64,000 nt of DNA. Source: Massilia sp. Root133. GTDB taxonomy: Bacteria; Pseudomonadota; Gammaproteobacteria; Burkholderiales; Burkholderiaceae_D. Of this stretch, positions 1-7,777 are shown piece by piece. Where the stretch lies: NCBI RefSeq assembly GCF_001426525.1, contig NZ_LMEW01000005.1:176367-240366 (forward strand), given 5' to 3'. The position numbers were made by a program, and so were the translations under genes. Position 1 is the stretch's first letter. Each line of letters opens with the position of its first letter. A model generated the notes under the pieces. The model saw only the letters and a list, made by a program, of their open reading frames with translations, made no database searches and was not told the DNA's origin.

Positions 1-593
1 ACTTCCGCGGTCGGCAGGCCGCCCAGGTAGCTGAAGCGGTCGCCCAGGCGGCGCCAGATCGAGACCATCAGTTCGATGTCGCCGATGCCGTCCTTGAATC
101 CGATCAGGTTCGGGCAGCGGTCGGCCAGCTTTTCCAGCGAGTCCGGCGTGAGGCGGCATTGCGCGCGGTTGTACACCACGACGCCGATCTTGACCGAGTT
201 GCAGACGGCTTCCACGTGCGCGACGAGGCCGTCCTGGCTCGCTTCCGTCAGGTAGTGCGGCAGCAGCAGCACACCTTTCGCGCCGAGGCGCTCGGCTTCC
301 TGCGCGAACGCGATCGCGGCGCGGGTCGGGCCGCCGGCGCCGGCGAGGATGGGCACCTTGCCGGCGCACGTGTCGACGGCAGTCTTGATCACCTGCGAGT
401 ACTCGTCATGCGTCAGCGAAAAGAATTCGCCGGTGCCGCCGGCCGCGAACAGCGCGGTGGCGCCGTACGGGGCGAGCCATTCCAGGCGTTCGATGTAGGT
501 GCTGGGGCGGAAGTTGCCTTCTGCATCGAAGTCGGTGATGGGGAAGGACAGCAGGCCGGACGACATGACTTGCTTGAGTTCTTGCGGATTCAT
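1..593 (-). CDS. kdgD: 5-dehydro-4-deoxyglucarate dehydratase (KdgD), 3' end beyond window
   Basis: Converts 5-keto-4-deoxy-D-glucarate to 2-oxoglutarate semialdehyde with loss of water and CO2, the step after glucarate/galactarate dehydratase in oxidative hexuronate breakdown; cytoplasmic. The N-terminus ([18 protein letters not shown], then TDFDAEG) is the typical KdgD opening. The TIM-barrel fold of the DHDPS superfamily is visible through [11 protein letters not shown], the VVYNR strand with its conserved Tyr, and GFKDGIGD, whose Lys is the expected Schiff-base residue. About 197 codons are present of roughly 300, so the gene runs off the left edge. The ATG at 591-593 is preceded by GGAG (599-602). 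It is divergent from the TonB receptor at 920. Together with udh it argues for a galacturonate/glucuronate route. Assignment is firm at family level. Confidence 0.9.
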   Translation of the reverse strand, partial: MNPQELKQVMSSGLLSFPITDFDAEGNFRPSTYIERLEWLAPYGATALFAAGGTGEFFSLTHDEYSQVIKTAVDTCAGKVPILAGAGGPTRAAIAFAQEAERLGAKGVLLLPHYLTEASQDGLVAHVEAVCNSVKIGVVVYNRAQCRLTPDSLEKLADRCPNLIGFKDGIGDIELMVSIWRRLGDRFSYLGGLPTAE

Positions 594-743
594 TGGGTCT
601 CCAGGGAAGGACGCGCGGGCGCGATGATGTGTCAACAATTGTCAGTCATCGTACAAGTGAGGCGGCAAAAGGGCAAGCACAAAATTGTCGGGGCTGCATA
701 TAGAGTGATATCGATTTTGGCATCGAGCGATTAAAAAAAGTTA

Positions 744-771
744 TTGGACGCATATTTACGATGCGGTCCAA
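744..771. promoter_or_regulatory. Inverted repeat TTGGAC...GTCCAA, candidate operator
   Basis: TTGGAC (744-749) and GTCCAA (766-771) are exact reverse complements. The symmetry continues inward as GCAT/ATGC with one extra G on the right. It sits between kdgD and the receptor gene. Similar outer half-sites appear at 7668-7685 beside udh, which suggests one regulator, but spacing differs (28 against 18 bp). Confidence 0.35.
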
Positions 772-788
772 AATGCATTTTACGCAAT

Positions 789-814
789 GATAGCGGTAAC
801 AGATAGCGTTACCA
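789..814. promoter_or_regulatory. Tandem LacI-like boxes upstream of TonB receptor
   Basis: TGATAGCGGTAACA (789-802) is followed directly by a second GATAGCGTTACCA-type box ending at 814. Each has the central CG and imperfect dyad usual for LacI-family sugar operators. GGTAAC (795-800) and GTTACC (808-813) are also exact inverted repeats. The boxes lie about 106-131 bp before the receptor start. No LacI-type regulator gene is in the window, so the binding protein is unknown. Confidence 0.35.
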
Positions 815-919
815 CCGCGTAGAGCAGAGGCAGCGGACCGGGATGAGGTGAAGAGAGCACCCTGCCGGGCATCGCGGTTCGCAACCGGACCACACCGATA
901 AAACAAAAACGGAGACACC

Positions 920-3862
920 ATGCCAAAGCAGTTCCGCAAGACCCTGATCCACCTCGCCGTCGCCAGTGCCTGCGGCGTACTCGCGCTCCCGGGCCATGCC
1001 CAGGAGACCGCCGCCGCCCCCGCCGATCCCGCATCGGCACCCGCACCCGCGCCGGCGGCGGCCACCCCCCAGGAGGGCGTCAACACCGTCGTCGTCTCCG
1101 GCTCGCGCATCGCCGCGCGCGGCTTCAGCCAGCCGACGCCGACGACGACGTTGACGGCCGACGACCTGGCGAAATCCGCCAAGCCGAACCTGTTCAACAC
1201 GCTGGCCGAACTGCCGGCGCTGCAGGGCAGCACGGGCCGCACCACGTTCACGTACAGCACGTCGAGCGGCGTGCAGGGCCTGTCGTCGCTGTCGCTGCGC
1301 GGCCTCGGCACGATCCGCACCCTGACCCTGCTGGATGGCCAGCGCGTCGTCGGCGCGAACGTCACCGGCGTCACGGACGTCAGCCAGTTCCCGCAACTGC
1401 TGGTAAAACGCGTGGACGTCGTGACGGGCGGCGCGTCGGCCTCGTATGGTTCCGATGCCGTGGGCGGCGTGGTGAACTTCATCACCGACAAAAAATTCAG
1501 CGGCTTCAAGTTCAATGCCGAAGGCGGCATGACGAAGTACCACGACGACAAGAACGGCACCCTGCAGGCCGCGTGGGGCAAGGGCTTCATGAACGACCGC
1601 CTGCACGTGACGGCGAGCGGCGAGTTCACGAAGGAGAACGGCATCGATTCGCCGGGCTTCGGCGAAGTCGGCGCGAACGGCCGCAGCTGGTACAAGAACC
1701 CGGCGCTGCAGGAATCGACGAAGGCGATGCAGGCCGCCGGCGCGCCGCGCTACAAAAGCATCCAGCACGCGCAGCACATCCAGTATGCGAAGTACGGCCT
1801 GATCACGGACGGCCCGCTGAAAGGCACGGCGTTCGGTCCGGGCGGCACGCCGTACCCGTTCCAGTACGGGTCGAACTGCGTCGGCAACTTCTGCGTGGGC
1901 GGCGACCTGGCGGGCAGCGTGGGCGCGGGCACGAACCTGGCGATGAATTTCAAGCGCCAGGTCGCGTACACGCGCGTCTCCTGGGATCTCGACGCCGATA
2001 ACGAGATCTACGTGACGGGCAACTGGGCGCAAGTGAAATCCGTGTTCTCGCCGAACCCGGGCGCGGCCAAGCAGGCCAACCTCGGCATCAAGTGCGACAA
2101 CGCGTACCTGCCGGCGTCGATCGCGGCAGGCTGCGCATCCGGCTATGCGAACGGCGTGATGCAGGTCGGTACGGCGAACGCGGAATTCCCCGCCAATATC
2201 TCCGTGCTCCCGACGCGCACGCAGCGCCGCTTCGTGGTCGGCGCGGACGGCCGCTTCACGCTGTTCGGCAAGGACTGGTCGTACGACGCGTACGCGGAAC
2301 ATGGCGAGAACACAACCGTCATCCACGTGCAGGACATCACCCTGAACCGCCGCTACAACTACGCGATCGACGCCGTGCGCGACGCCAGCGGCAACATCGT
2401 CTGCCGCGATGCCAACGCGCGCGCCAACGGCTGCCAGCCGATCAACATCTTCGGCGACGTGCCGATCAACATGGCCGGCTGGTCGTACATCGCGCCGCAG
2501 AACGGGCCGATGCAGCATACGGATTCGAGCCAGAACGTCGTCAGCGCCAACGTGCACGGCGACGTGGCCGAGGGCTGGGCCGGGCCGATCTCGATGGCCA
2601 CCGGTTTCGAATGGCGCCGCGAGGACTATTCGGTGGTCGGCGACCCGTACGGCGCCGGCGTGGACCTGCAGTCGCGCTACGGCCCGAGCTATCCGCTCGA
2701 CACTACGCTGTCGACCGGCGGCGACAACTGGTTCGCGGGGAACTACCACAACGGCCGCGGGGCGTTCAACGTGAAGGAAGCCTACCTCGAGCTCAACATC
2801 CCGTTCCTGAAGTCGGCCACGTGGGGCGAGGCGAACCTGAACCTCGCCGACCGCGAAGAGAAATACAGCACCGCCGGCCATGCGAGCGCGTGGAAGATCG
2901 GCGCGACGTGGAAGACGCCCGTCGACGGCCTGCGCCTTCGCGCCGTGAGTTCGAAGGACGTGCGCGCGCCGAACCTGTCCGAGCTGTATGCCGCGATGAC
3001 GGTGACGAACCAGGCCGTCAACAACAACCAGGGTTCGTCCATCCAGATCCAGCAGCGCAACGTGGGCAACCCGGACCTGAAGCCGGAAGTGGCCCGGAAC
3101 AACTCGTTCGGCATCGTGCTCTCGCAACCCAGCTGGGCGCGCGGCTTCAACCTGTCGGTCGACTACTACGACATCAAGGTCAAGAACGTGATCAACTCGC
3201 TGGGCCCACAGCAGGAGGTCGACCTGTGCTACGCGGGCTACCAGAACGTGTGCAGCGCCGTGTCGATCAACGGTGCGGCCGGCACCAACTACGTGCTGGC
3301 GCAGAGCTTCAACTTCGCGTCGCTGCACACGCGCGGCGTCGACGTCGAGACGGCGTACCGCACGAACCTGCGTGATTACGGCCTGCCGGGCATGTTCACG
3401 TTGCGCGGCATGGCGACGCGCACGATCCACTCGCTGTCCGACCCGGGCGTGCCGGGCACGACGCCGAGCGAGGGCGCGGGCAACATGGCGGGCAGCACGC
3501 CGAAGTGGAAGGCGCTCGTGACCCAGTCGTGGGACAACGGCAAGCTGGGTCTCAGCCTGACGGAGCGCTGGGTCAGCGCCGGTGTGTTCAGCAATGAGTT
3601 CATCGAGTGCCAGACCAACTGCCCGGTGCCGACCGCGGCGCATCCGACGATCTACGACAACCACCTCCCGGGCGCCACGTACGTCGACTTCGGTGCGACG
3701 TACACGTTCGCGAAGGACTCGATGTTGTACTTCAAGATCGACAACCTGGCCGACCGCGGGCCGGTGCTCGTGCCGCAGACGAACCTCAGTATCGGTATCA
3801 ATCCGGCGCTGTATGACGTGATCGGCCGCACCTATCGCGCGGGCGTGCGGATGGCCTTCTGA
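920..3862 (+). CDS. TonB-dependent outer-membrane receptor
   Basis: An outer-membrane beta-barrel importer powered by TonB-ExbBD. A signal peptide occupies residues 1 to about 27 (cleavage near GHA-QE). A Pro/Ala-rich linker follows, then the plug domain from about residue 55 (NTVVVSGSRIAARGF onward, with SLRGLGTIRTLTLLDGQRV and YGSDAVGGVVNF). A long barrel ends in Phe (RAGVRMAF), as expected for Bam-recognised outer-membrane proteins. At 980 aa it fits the carbohydrate-linked TonB receptors of Gammaproteobacteria and Caulobacter. The start has an RBS (ggagacacc). The neighbours suggest uronate or pectic oligosaccharides as cargo, an inference only. A REP-like element follows the stop. Confidence 0.9.
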   Translation: MPKQFRKTLIHLAVASACGVLALPGHAQETAAAPADPASAPAPAPAAATPQEGVNTVVVSGSRIAARGFSQPTPTTTLTADDLAKSAKPNLFNTLAELPALQGSTGRTTFTYSTSSGVQGLSSLSLRGLGTIRTLTLLDGQRVVGANVTGVTDVSQFPQLLVKRVDVVTGGASASYGSDAVGGVVNFITDKKFSGFKFNAEGGMTKYHDDKNGTLQAAWGKGFMNDRLHVTASGEFTKENGIDSPGFGEVGANGRSWYKNPALQESTKAMQAAGAPRYKSIQHAQHIQYAKYGLITDGPLKGTAFGPGGTPYPFQYGSNCVGNFCVGGDLAGSVGAGTNLAMNFKRQVAYTRVSWDLDADNEIYVTGNWAQVKSVFSPNPGAAKQANLGIKCDNAYLPASIAAGCASGYANGVMQVGTANAEFPANISVLPTRTQRRFVVGADGRFTLFGKDWSYDAYAEHGENTTVIHVQDITLNRRYNYAIDAVRDASGNIVCRDANARANGCQPINIFGDVPINMAGWSYIAPQNGPMQHTDSSQNVVSANVHGDVAEGWAGPISMATGFEWRREDYSVVGDPYGAGVDLQSRYGPSYPLDTTLSTGGDNWFAGNYHNGRGAFNVKEAYLELNIPFLKSATWGEANLNLADREEKYSTAGHASAWKIGATWKTPVDGLRLRAVSSKDVRAPNLSELYAAMTVTNQAVNNNQGSSIQIQQRNVGNPDLKPEVARNNSFGIVLSQPSWARGFNLSVDYYDIKVKNVINSLGPQQEVDLCYAGYQNVCSAVSINGAAGTNYVLAQSFNFASLHTRGVDVETAYRTNLRDYGLPGMFTLRGMATRTIHSLSDPGVPGTTPSEGAGNMAGSTPKWKALVTQSWDNGKLGLSLTERWVSAGVFSNEFIECQTNCPVPTAAHPTIYDNHLPGATYVDFGATYTFAKDSMLYFKIDNLADRGPVLVPQTNLSIGINPALYDVIGRTYRAGVRMAF

Positions 3863-3867
3863 CGGCA

Positions 3868-3947
3868 CGTCGTTCCCGCGAAAGCGGGAATCCATGCTGA
3901 AGTGATCAGGATGCTCGGTATGGGTTCCCGCCTGCGCGGGAACGACG
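3868..3947. repeat. REP-like double palindrome, copy 1
   Basis: Outer arms CGTCGTTCCCGCG (3868-3880) and CGCGGGAACGACG (3935-3947) are perfect 13-bp reverse complements. Each half also folds on itself (TTCCCGC/GCGGGAA). It lies just after the receptor stop codon and may act as a transcript end or 3' stabiliser. Related copies are at 6646, 55801 and 61587. Confidence 0.85.
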
Positions 3948-4065
3948 CGATTGCTTATTTGGAATTAATGTTGCGCATAAAGAACATATTTCCGAATTTT
4001 ATGCTTTCCCACTATTTTGTAAGGTGAGTTTTGGATAGATTGTAAATGTCGAGGAGGAGACAACC

Positions 4066-5811
4066 ATGCGGCATCTTACGATCAAACAAACATTCATCAC
4101 CCTGCTGGCCCTGACCCTGCTCATGGCCGGCCTCATGCTGGCCGCGCTGCAGCGCGTGTCCGTCGCGCAAAGCCGCGCGACGGAGGCGAGCGAGTCGCGC
4201 TACCGGTCCTATCTGCTGGCGGATGAATTGCGCCAGAGCTCCGACGACCTCACGCGCCTCGCCCGCACCTACGTGGTCACGGGCGACAGCCGCTACGAAC
4301 AGCAATACCAGGACATCCTCGCCATCCGCAACGGCACCGCGCCGCGGCCCGCGCATTACGAGCGCATCTACTGGGATCTCGTCGCGGGCGGCGTCGCGGT
4401 GCCGCCGGCGAGCGGCCAGGCGGTCCCGCTGCAGGAACTGATGCGCAAGGCCGGCTTCAGCGAACAGGAATTCGCCAAGCTGCAGGAGGCGCAGGACGTG
4501 TCCGACGCCCTGGTCAAGACCGAAGTCGCCGCGATGAACGCCGTGAAAGGCCTGTTCGACGACGGCCGCGGCGGTTTTACCCGCAAGGACGAACCGAACG
4601 CGGAATTCGCGCGGGCGATCATGCACGACGCCGCATACCACCGCAACAAGGCGCGCATCATGGTGCCGCTGAACGACTTCCTGCGCCTGCTGGACGAGCG
4701 CACCGGCGCCGCCGTCGCCGACGCGCACCAGGCCACCGGCAGCGCGATGACGGCCGCCATCGCGCTGATGGTGCTGTCGCTCGTGTCGACGACCGCCGCC
4801 CTGTACATGGTCTACCGCTACATCATGCGCAACCTGAACAAGGCCGTCGCCGCGGCCGACCGCATCGCCGCCGGCGACCTGTCGGGCGAGGTCGTCGTGG
4901 AGTTCGACGACGAGGTGGGCCGGCTGCTGGGGGCCATCGCCACCATCAACGGCAACCTGCACGACATGCTGGCCAGGATCCGCACGAGCACGGAAAACAT
5001 GGCGACGGCGACGGATGAAATCGCGACCGGCAATGCCGACCTGTCGGCGCGCACGGAAGCGCAGGCCGGATCGCTGGAGGAGAGCGCCAGCGCGATGGAG
5101 ACGCTGACCGGGACCGTCCAGCGCAACGCGGCGAATGCGCAGAACGCCAACGACCTGGCGGCGCGCGCCTCCACGGTCGCCGTCAAGGGCGGCGACGTGA
5201 TGGCGCAGGTGGTGTCGACGATGGGTCACATCAAGGATGGCTCGGCACGCATCGCCGACATCATCGGCGTCATCGACAGCATCGCGTTCCAGACCAACAT
5301 CCTCGCGCTGAACGCGGCCGTGGAAGCGGCACGGGCCGGGGAACAGGGGCGCGGCTTCGCGGTGGTGGCGGCGGAAGTGCGCGCGCTGGCGCAGCGCAGC
5401 GCCGGCGCGGCCAAGGAGATCAAGGACCTGATCAACGCGTCCGTGCACAACGTGGACACGGGCAGCCGCCTCGTCGACGAAGCGGGCAGCACGATGGACG
5501 AGATCATGGATGCCATCCGCCAGGTGTCCGGCATCCTCGGCGACATCGCCCGCGCCAGCGCGGAGCAGGGTCACGGCATCGCGGAAGTGAGCGGCGCCGT
5601 GCACCAGATGGACGGCATCACGCAGCAGAATGCGGCGCTCGTCGAAGAGGCCGCGGCGGCGGCGCAAAGCCTGAAGGAGCAGGCGCAGGCACTGCTGGAG
5701 GCGGTGAGCATCTTCACGCTGGAACGGGTGCCGGCGGCCGCGTCCGTCCGTCCGGCGCTGGCCGGCGCGCCGCGCCGCAGCGCGCAGGTGGTGGCGCTGC
5801 AGTACCGCTGA
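4066..5811 (+). CDS. Methyl-accepting chemotaxis protein
   Basis: A membrane chemoreceptor feeding CheA/CheW. TM1 spans roughly residues 8-28, a periplasmic sensor domain of about 190 residues follows, and TM2 is at roughly 222-244. A HAMP segment ([24 protein letters not shown]) comes next, then the coiled-coil signalling domain. The conserved hairpin tip reads [20 protein letters not shown], followed by [17 protein letters not shown]. No NWETF-type CheR/CheB tether is seen at the C-terminus (VVALQYR). A strong RBS (GAGGAGGAGA, 4051-4060) precedes the ATG. The ligand is not predictable; its place in a uronate/pectin region hints at sugar taxis. It meets the GntR gene tail to tail with no gap. 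Confidence 0.93.
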   Translation: MRHLTIKQTFITLLALTLLMAGLMLAALQRVSVAQSRATEASESRYRSYLLADELRQSSDDLTRLARTYVVTGDSRYEQQYQDILAIRNGTAPRPAHYERIYWDLVAGGVAVPPASGQAVPLQELMRKAGFSEQEFAKLQEAQDVSDALVKTEVAAMNAVKGLFDDGRGGFTRKDEPNAEFARAIMHDAAYHRNKARIMVPLNDFLRLLDERTGAAVADAHQATGSAMTAAIALMVLSLVSTTAALYMVYRYIMRNLNKAVAAADRIAAGDLSGEVVVEFDDEVGRLLGAIATINGNLHDMLARIRTSTENMATATDEIATGNADLSARTEAQAGSLEESASAMETLTGTVQRNAANAQNANDLAARASTVAVKGGDVMAQVVSTMGHIKDGSARIADIIGVIDSIAFQTNILALNAAVEAARAGEQGRGFAVVAAEVRALAQRSAGAAKEIKDLINASVHNVDTGSRLVDEAGSTMDEIMDAIRQVSGILGDIARASAEQGHGIAEVSGAVHQMDGITQQNAALVEEAAAAAQSLKEQAQALLEAVSIFTLERVPAAASVRPALAGAPRRSAQVVALQYR

Positions 5812-6561
5812 TCAGGTACGCGGCTGGTCCTGCAGCCGCTGCTGCGCTTCCCGCAGCCGTTCGCGGCTGTTCGAGAGGTGGGTGCGCATCGCGGCGCGGG
5901 CCGCTTCCGGGTCGCGCCGCAGGATCGCTTTATAGATGTCCTCGTGCTCGCGGTTCACGCGTTCGAGGTAGTCGGCCGGCTTGTCTTCGCCGAGACCCGG
6001 GGTGTTGAGGCGGGCGCGCGGAATGATCGCGCTGCCCAGCTGGCCCAGCAGCTCGACGAAATAGCGGTTGTCCGTCGCCTCCGCGATGAGCTGGTGGAAG
6101 CGCACGTCGGCCTCGACCGAGGTGCGGCCATTCTCGAGCGCGCGCTGCATCTCGCCCAGCGCCTGGCCCATCTGCGCCACCTGTTCCTCGGTGCGGCGCG
6201 ACGCGGCCAGCCACGCGGCTTCCGTCTCCATGCTGATGCGCAGTTCCAGGATCGCGAGCACGTCGCGCACCGTCACCACGCTGTCCGTGCCGATGCCGAG
6301 CGTGGTCGCGGGCGGTTCCAGCACGAAGGTGCCGATGCCGTGGCGCGTCTGCACGAGGCCCCCCGCCTGCAGCTGCGAGATCGCCTCGCGCACCACCGTG
6401 CGGCTCACGCCGTACTCTTCCATGATCGCGGCTTCCGGCGGCAGCTTGTCGCCCGGATTGAACTCGGAGCGGCGGATGCGCGCGCTCAATTCTTCCACGA
6501 CGCCCTGGGCGAGGTTGCGGTATTTTTTGCGGGCGGGCAGCAGGGCGGTCGGCGAGTTCAT
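5812..6561 (-). CDS. GntR-family regulator, FadR/FCD type, probable hexuronate regulator
   Basis: A DNA-binding repressor of about 249 aa. The N-terminal winged helix includes GDKLPPEAAIMEEYGVSRTVVREAI. The C-terminal FCD ligand domain (residues about 95-240) carries the usual Asp/His metal-site pattern around DVRFHQLIAEATDN and VNREHEDIY. The ATG at 6559-6561 was chosen because the conserved domain starts soon after it; the frame stays open to 6747 but that part would read through a REP element. A perfect palindrome at 6614-6628 lies about 53 bp upstream and is a good autoregulatory operator. It follows udh on the same strand and is near kdgD, so a role sensing uronate or aldarate is likely but unproven. 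Confidence 0.85.
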   Translation of the reverse strand: MNSPTALLPARKKYRNLAQGVVEELSARIRRSEFNPGDKLPPEAAIMEEYGVSRTVVREAISQLQAGGLVQTRHGIGTFVLEPPATTLGIGTDSVVTVRDVLAILELRISMETEAAWLAASRRTEEQVAQMGQALGEMQRALENGRTSVEADVRFHQLIAEATDNRYFVELLGQLGSAIIPRARLNTPGLGEDKPADYLERVNREHEDIYKAILRRDPEAARAAMRTHLSNSRERLREAQQRLQDQPRT

Positions 6562-6613
6562 GCGGGCGTTGTATACAGTGGGGTCCAGGCTACGATTATA
6601 GCTGTGCGGACTC

Positions 6614-6628
6614 ACTTGTCTGACAAGT
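6614..6628. promoter_or_regulatory. Perfect palindrome ACTTGTC-T-GACAAGT, candidate GntR operator
   Basis: Seven-base arms around one central base are perfectly symmetric. Short palindromes of the form TTGTCnGACAA are typical of FadR-subfamily GntR operators. It lies upstream of the GntR gene at 5812-6561, consistent with autoregulation. Confidence 0.55.
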
Positions 6629-6645
6629 CTGCGAAAAAATAAACA

Positions 6646-6725
6646 ACCGTCGTCCCCGCGCACGCGGGGACCCAAGTTTTCTGCGCAGCCGGAACTTGGG
6701 CCCCTGCCTGCGCAGGGGCGACGGT
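6646..6725. repeat. REP-like double palindrome, copy 2
   Basis: Outer arms ACCGTCG and CGACGGT enclose two smaller palindromes (GTCCCCGCG...CGCGGGGAC, and GCCCCTGCCTGCGCAGGGGC), with CCCAAGTT/AACTTGGG as an inner inverted pair. It sits between udh and the GntR gene on the same strand and could separate the two transcripts. Confidence 0.8.
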
Positions 6726-6777
6726 GTGGTCGGACGTCAGACGACATCCGGCGTGCCGACGCGCGCTGGCGGGCCTG

Positions 6778-7587
6778 TTACGGGCGGTATTTCGGCCCGT
6801 TGTGCAGGAACACGCCGCCCTGGTAGAAGGTCGCGATGTCGTCCGCAGGCGGATACTGGACTTCCGCCGGGAGCTTGTCCGCGAACTGCTCCGAGCTGTC
6901 CTTCGGCTTGTAGCGCAGGAAGGCAGCGTGGCGGTCGTCCCACCAGCGGCCCTCGTTGTCCGAGATGCCGAACGTGATCGTGTGGCCCACGCGCGGCGTG
7001 GTCAGCGAGCGGTGCAGCAGTTGCACCAGGTCGTCGAGCGACAGCCAGGTGACCAGCTGGCGGTAGTTCGTCGCCTCCGGCCAGCAGTAGCCGATGCGGA
7101 TGCAGACGGTCTCCACGCCGAAACGGTCCCAGTAATAGCGCGACAGCGTCTCGCCGAACACCTTCGATACGCCGTAATAGCCGTCCGCGCGCGGGGGCAT
7201 CGTGGCGTCGACGAGGTCCGTCGTCTTGTACATACCCATCGTGTGGTTCGTGCTGGCGAAGACGACGCGGCGGATGCCCAGCTTGTGCACGGCTTCGTAC
7301 AGGTTGACCATGCCGAGGATGTTGGCCTGCATGATCGGTGCCCATTCCTCTTCGGTGGAGATGCCGCCGAAGTGCAGGATGGCGTCGACGCCTTCGCACA
7401 TGCGCATGACGGCGTCGCGGTCGCCCAGGTCGCACAGGACGATTTCCTCGTGCGGCGCGGCCGGGCCGAAGTCGGCCACGTCGGACAGGCGCACGATGTC
7501 GGCGAATTCGTGCAGGCGCTCGCGCAGGCGGCGGCCCAGGTTGCCGGCGGCGCCGGTGAACAGGATGCGTTTGAATGGTTTCGTCAT
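6778..7587 (-). CDS. udh: Uronate dehydrogenase
   Basis: NAD-dependent oxidation of D-galacturonate/D-glucuronate to the aldaro-lactone, entry step of the oxidative uronate pathway; cytoplasmic. It is 269 aa, the normal size. The Rossmann motif GAAGNLGRRL is at residues about 12-21. Family signatures FGGIS, ASTNHTMG and YYGVSK (catalytic Tyr and Lys) are present, as is the C-terminal NEGRWWDDRHAAFL region that distinguishes uronate dehydrogenases from other short-chain epimerase-like proteins. KdgD in the same window handles a later intermediate. No clear Shine-Dalgarno sequence precedes the ATG. It is divergent from the GH2 gene at 7778. Confidence 0.9.
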   Translation of the reverse strand: MTKPFKRILFTGAAGNLGRRLRERLHEFADIVRLSDVADFGPAAPHEEIVLCDLGDRDAVMRMCEGVDAILHFGGISTEEEWAPIMQANILGMVNLYEAVHKLGIRRVVFASTNHTMGMYKTTDLVDATMPPRADGYYGVSKVFGETLSRYYWDRFGVETVCIRIGYCWPEATNYRQLVTWLSLDDLVQLLHRSLTTPRVGHTITFGISDNEGRWWDDRHAAFLRYKPKDSSEQFADKLPAEVQYPPADDIATFYQGGVFLHNGPKYRP

Positions 7588-7666
7588 TTGTAGTCGTTGA
7601 TACGGGAAGGGAAAAGCGGCACGGGGACAAGCCCGCGTGCCGCAATGCTAACAGCGTTCCCGGCCC

Positions 7667-7686
7667 GTTGGCCAGTCCGGACCAAC
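7667..7686. promoter_or_regulatory. Imperfect 20-bp palindrome between udh and GH2 gene
   Basis: GTTGG...CCAAC arms surround a TCCGGA core; 14 of 20 positions are symmetric. The octamer TTGGCCAG (7668-7675) recurs at 7705-7712. The position in the 190-bp divergent region suggests co-regulation of udh and the hydrolase. The binding protein could be either GntR regulator in the cluster. Confidence 0.4.
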
Positions 7687-7777
7687 GCTCATCGTGTTGA
7701 GTAATTGGCCAGGGCACGAAAAAGTCGAATACTGGACTGCTAGTATTTTAGCGACATCCACCCCGATACCGACCTTC

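Larger units (their letters stand above)
594..919. promoter_or_regulatory. Divergent control region between kdgD and a TonB receptor gene
   Basis: This 326-bp stretch has no convincing gene and must carry both promoters. It is more AT-rich than its surroundings, with an A-run near 732. It holds a TGATATCGAT box (706-715), an interrupted inverted repeat TTGGAC/GTCCAA (744-771) and two tandem LacI-like boxes (789-814). On the minus strand a TTGACA-like hexamer lies at 630-635, but I could not pair it with a good -10. An RBS (ggagacacc) ends at 919. Operator roles are inferred only from symmetry and position. Confidence 0.55.

Noticed and set aside
3961..4040. A sigma-28 (flagellar) promoter before the chemoreceptor
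   Set aside because: TAAAG and CCGAAT pieces occur, but the spacing (about 10 bp) is wrong for the TAAA-N15-GCCGATAA type.
6562..6747. N-terminal extension of the GntR regulator to 6747
   Set aside because: The extension translates the REP-like element and the palindrome at 6614-6628 and has no family similarity; the ATG at 6559-6561 fits the family start.
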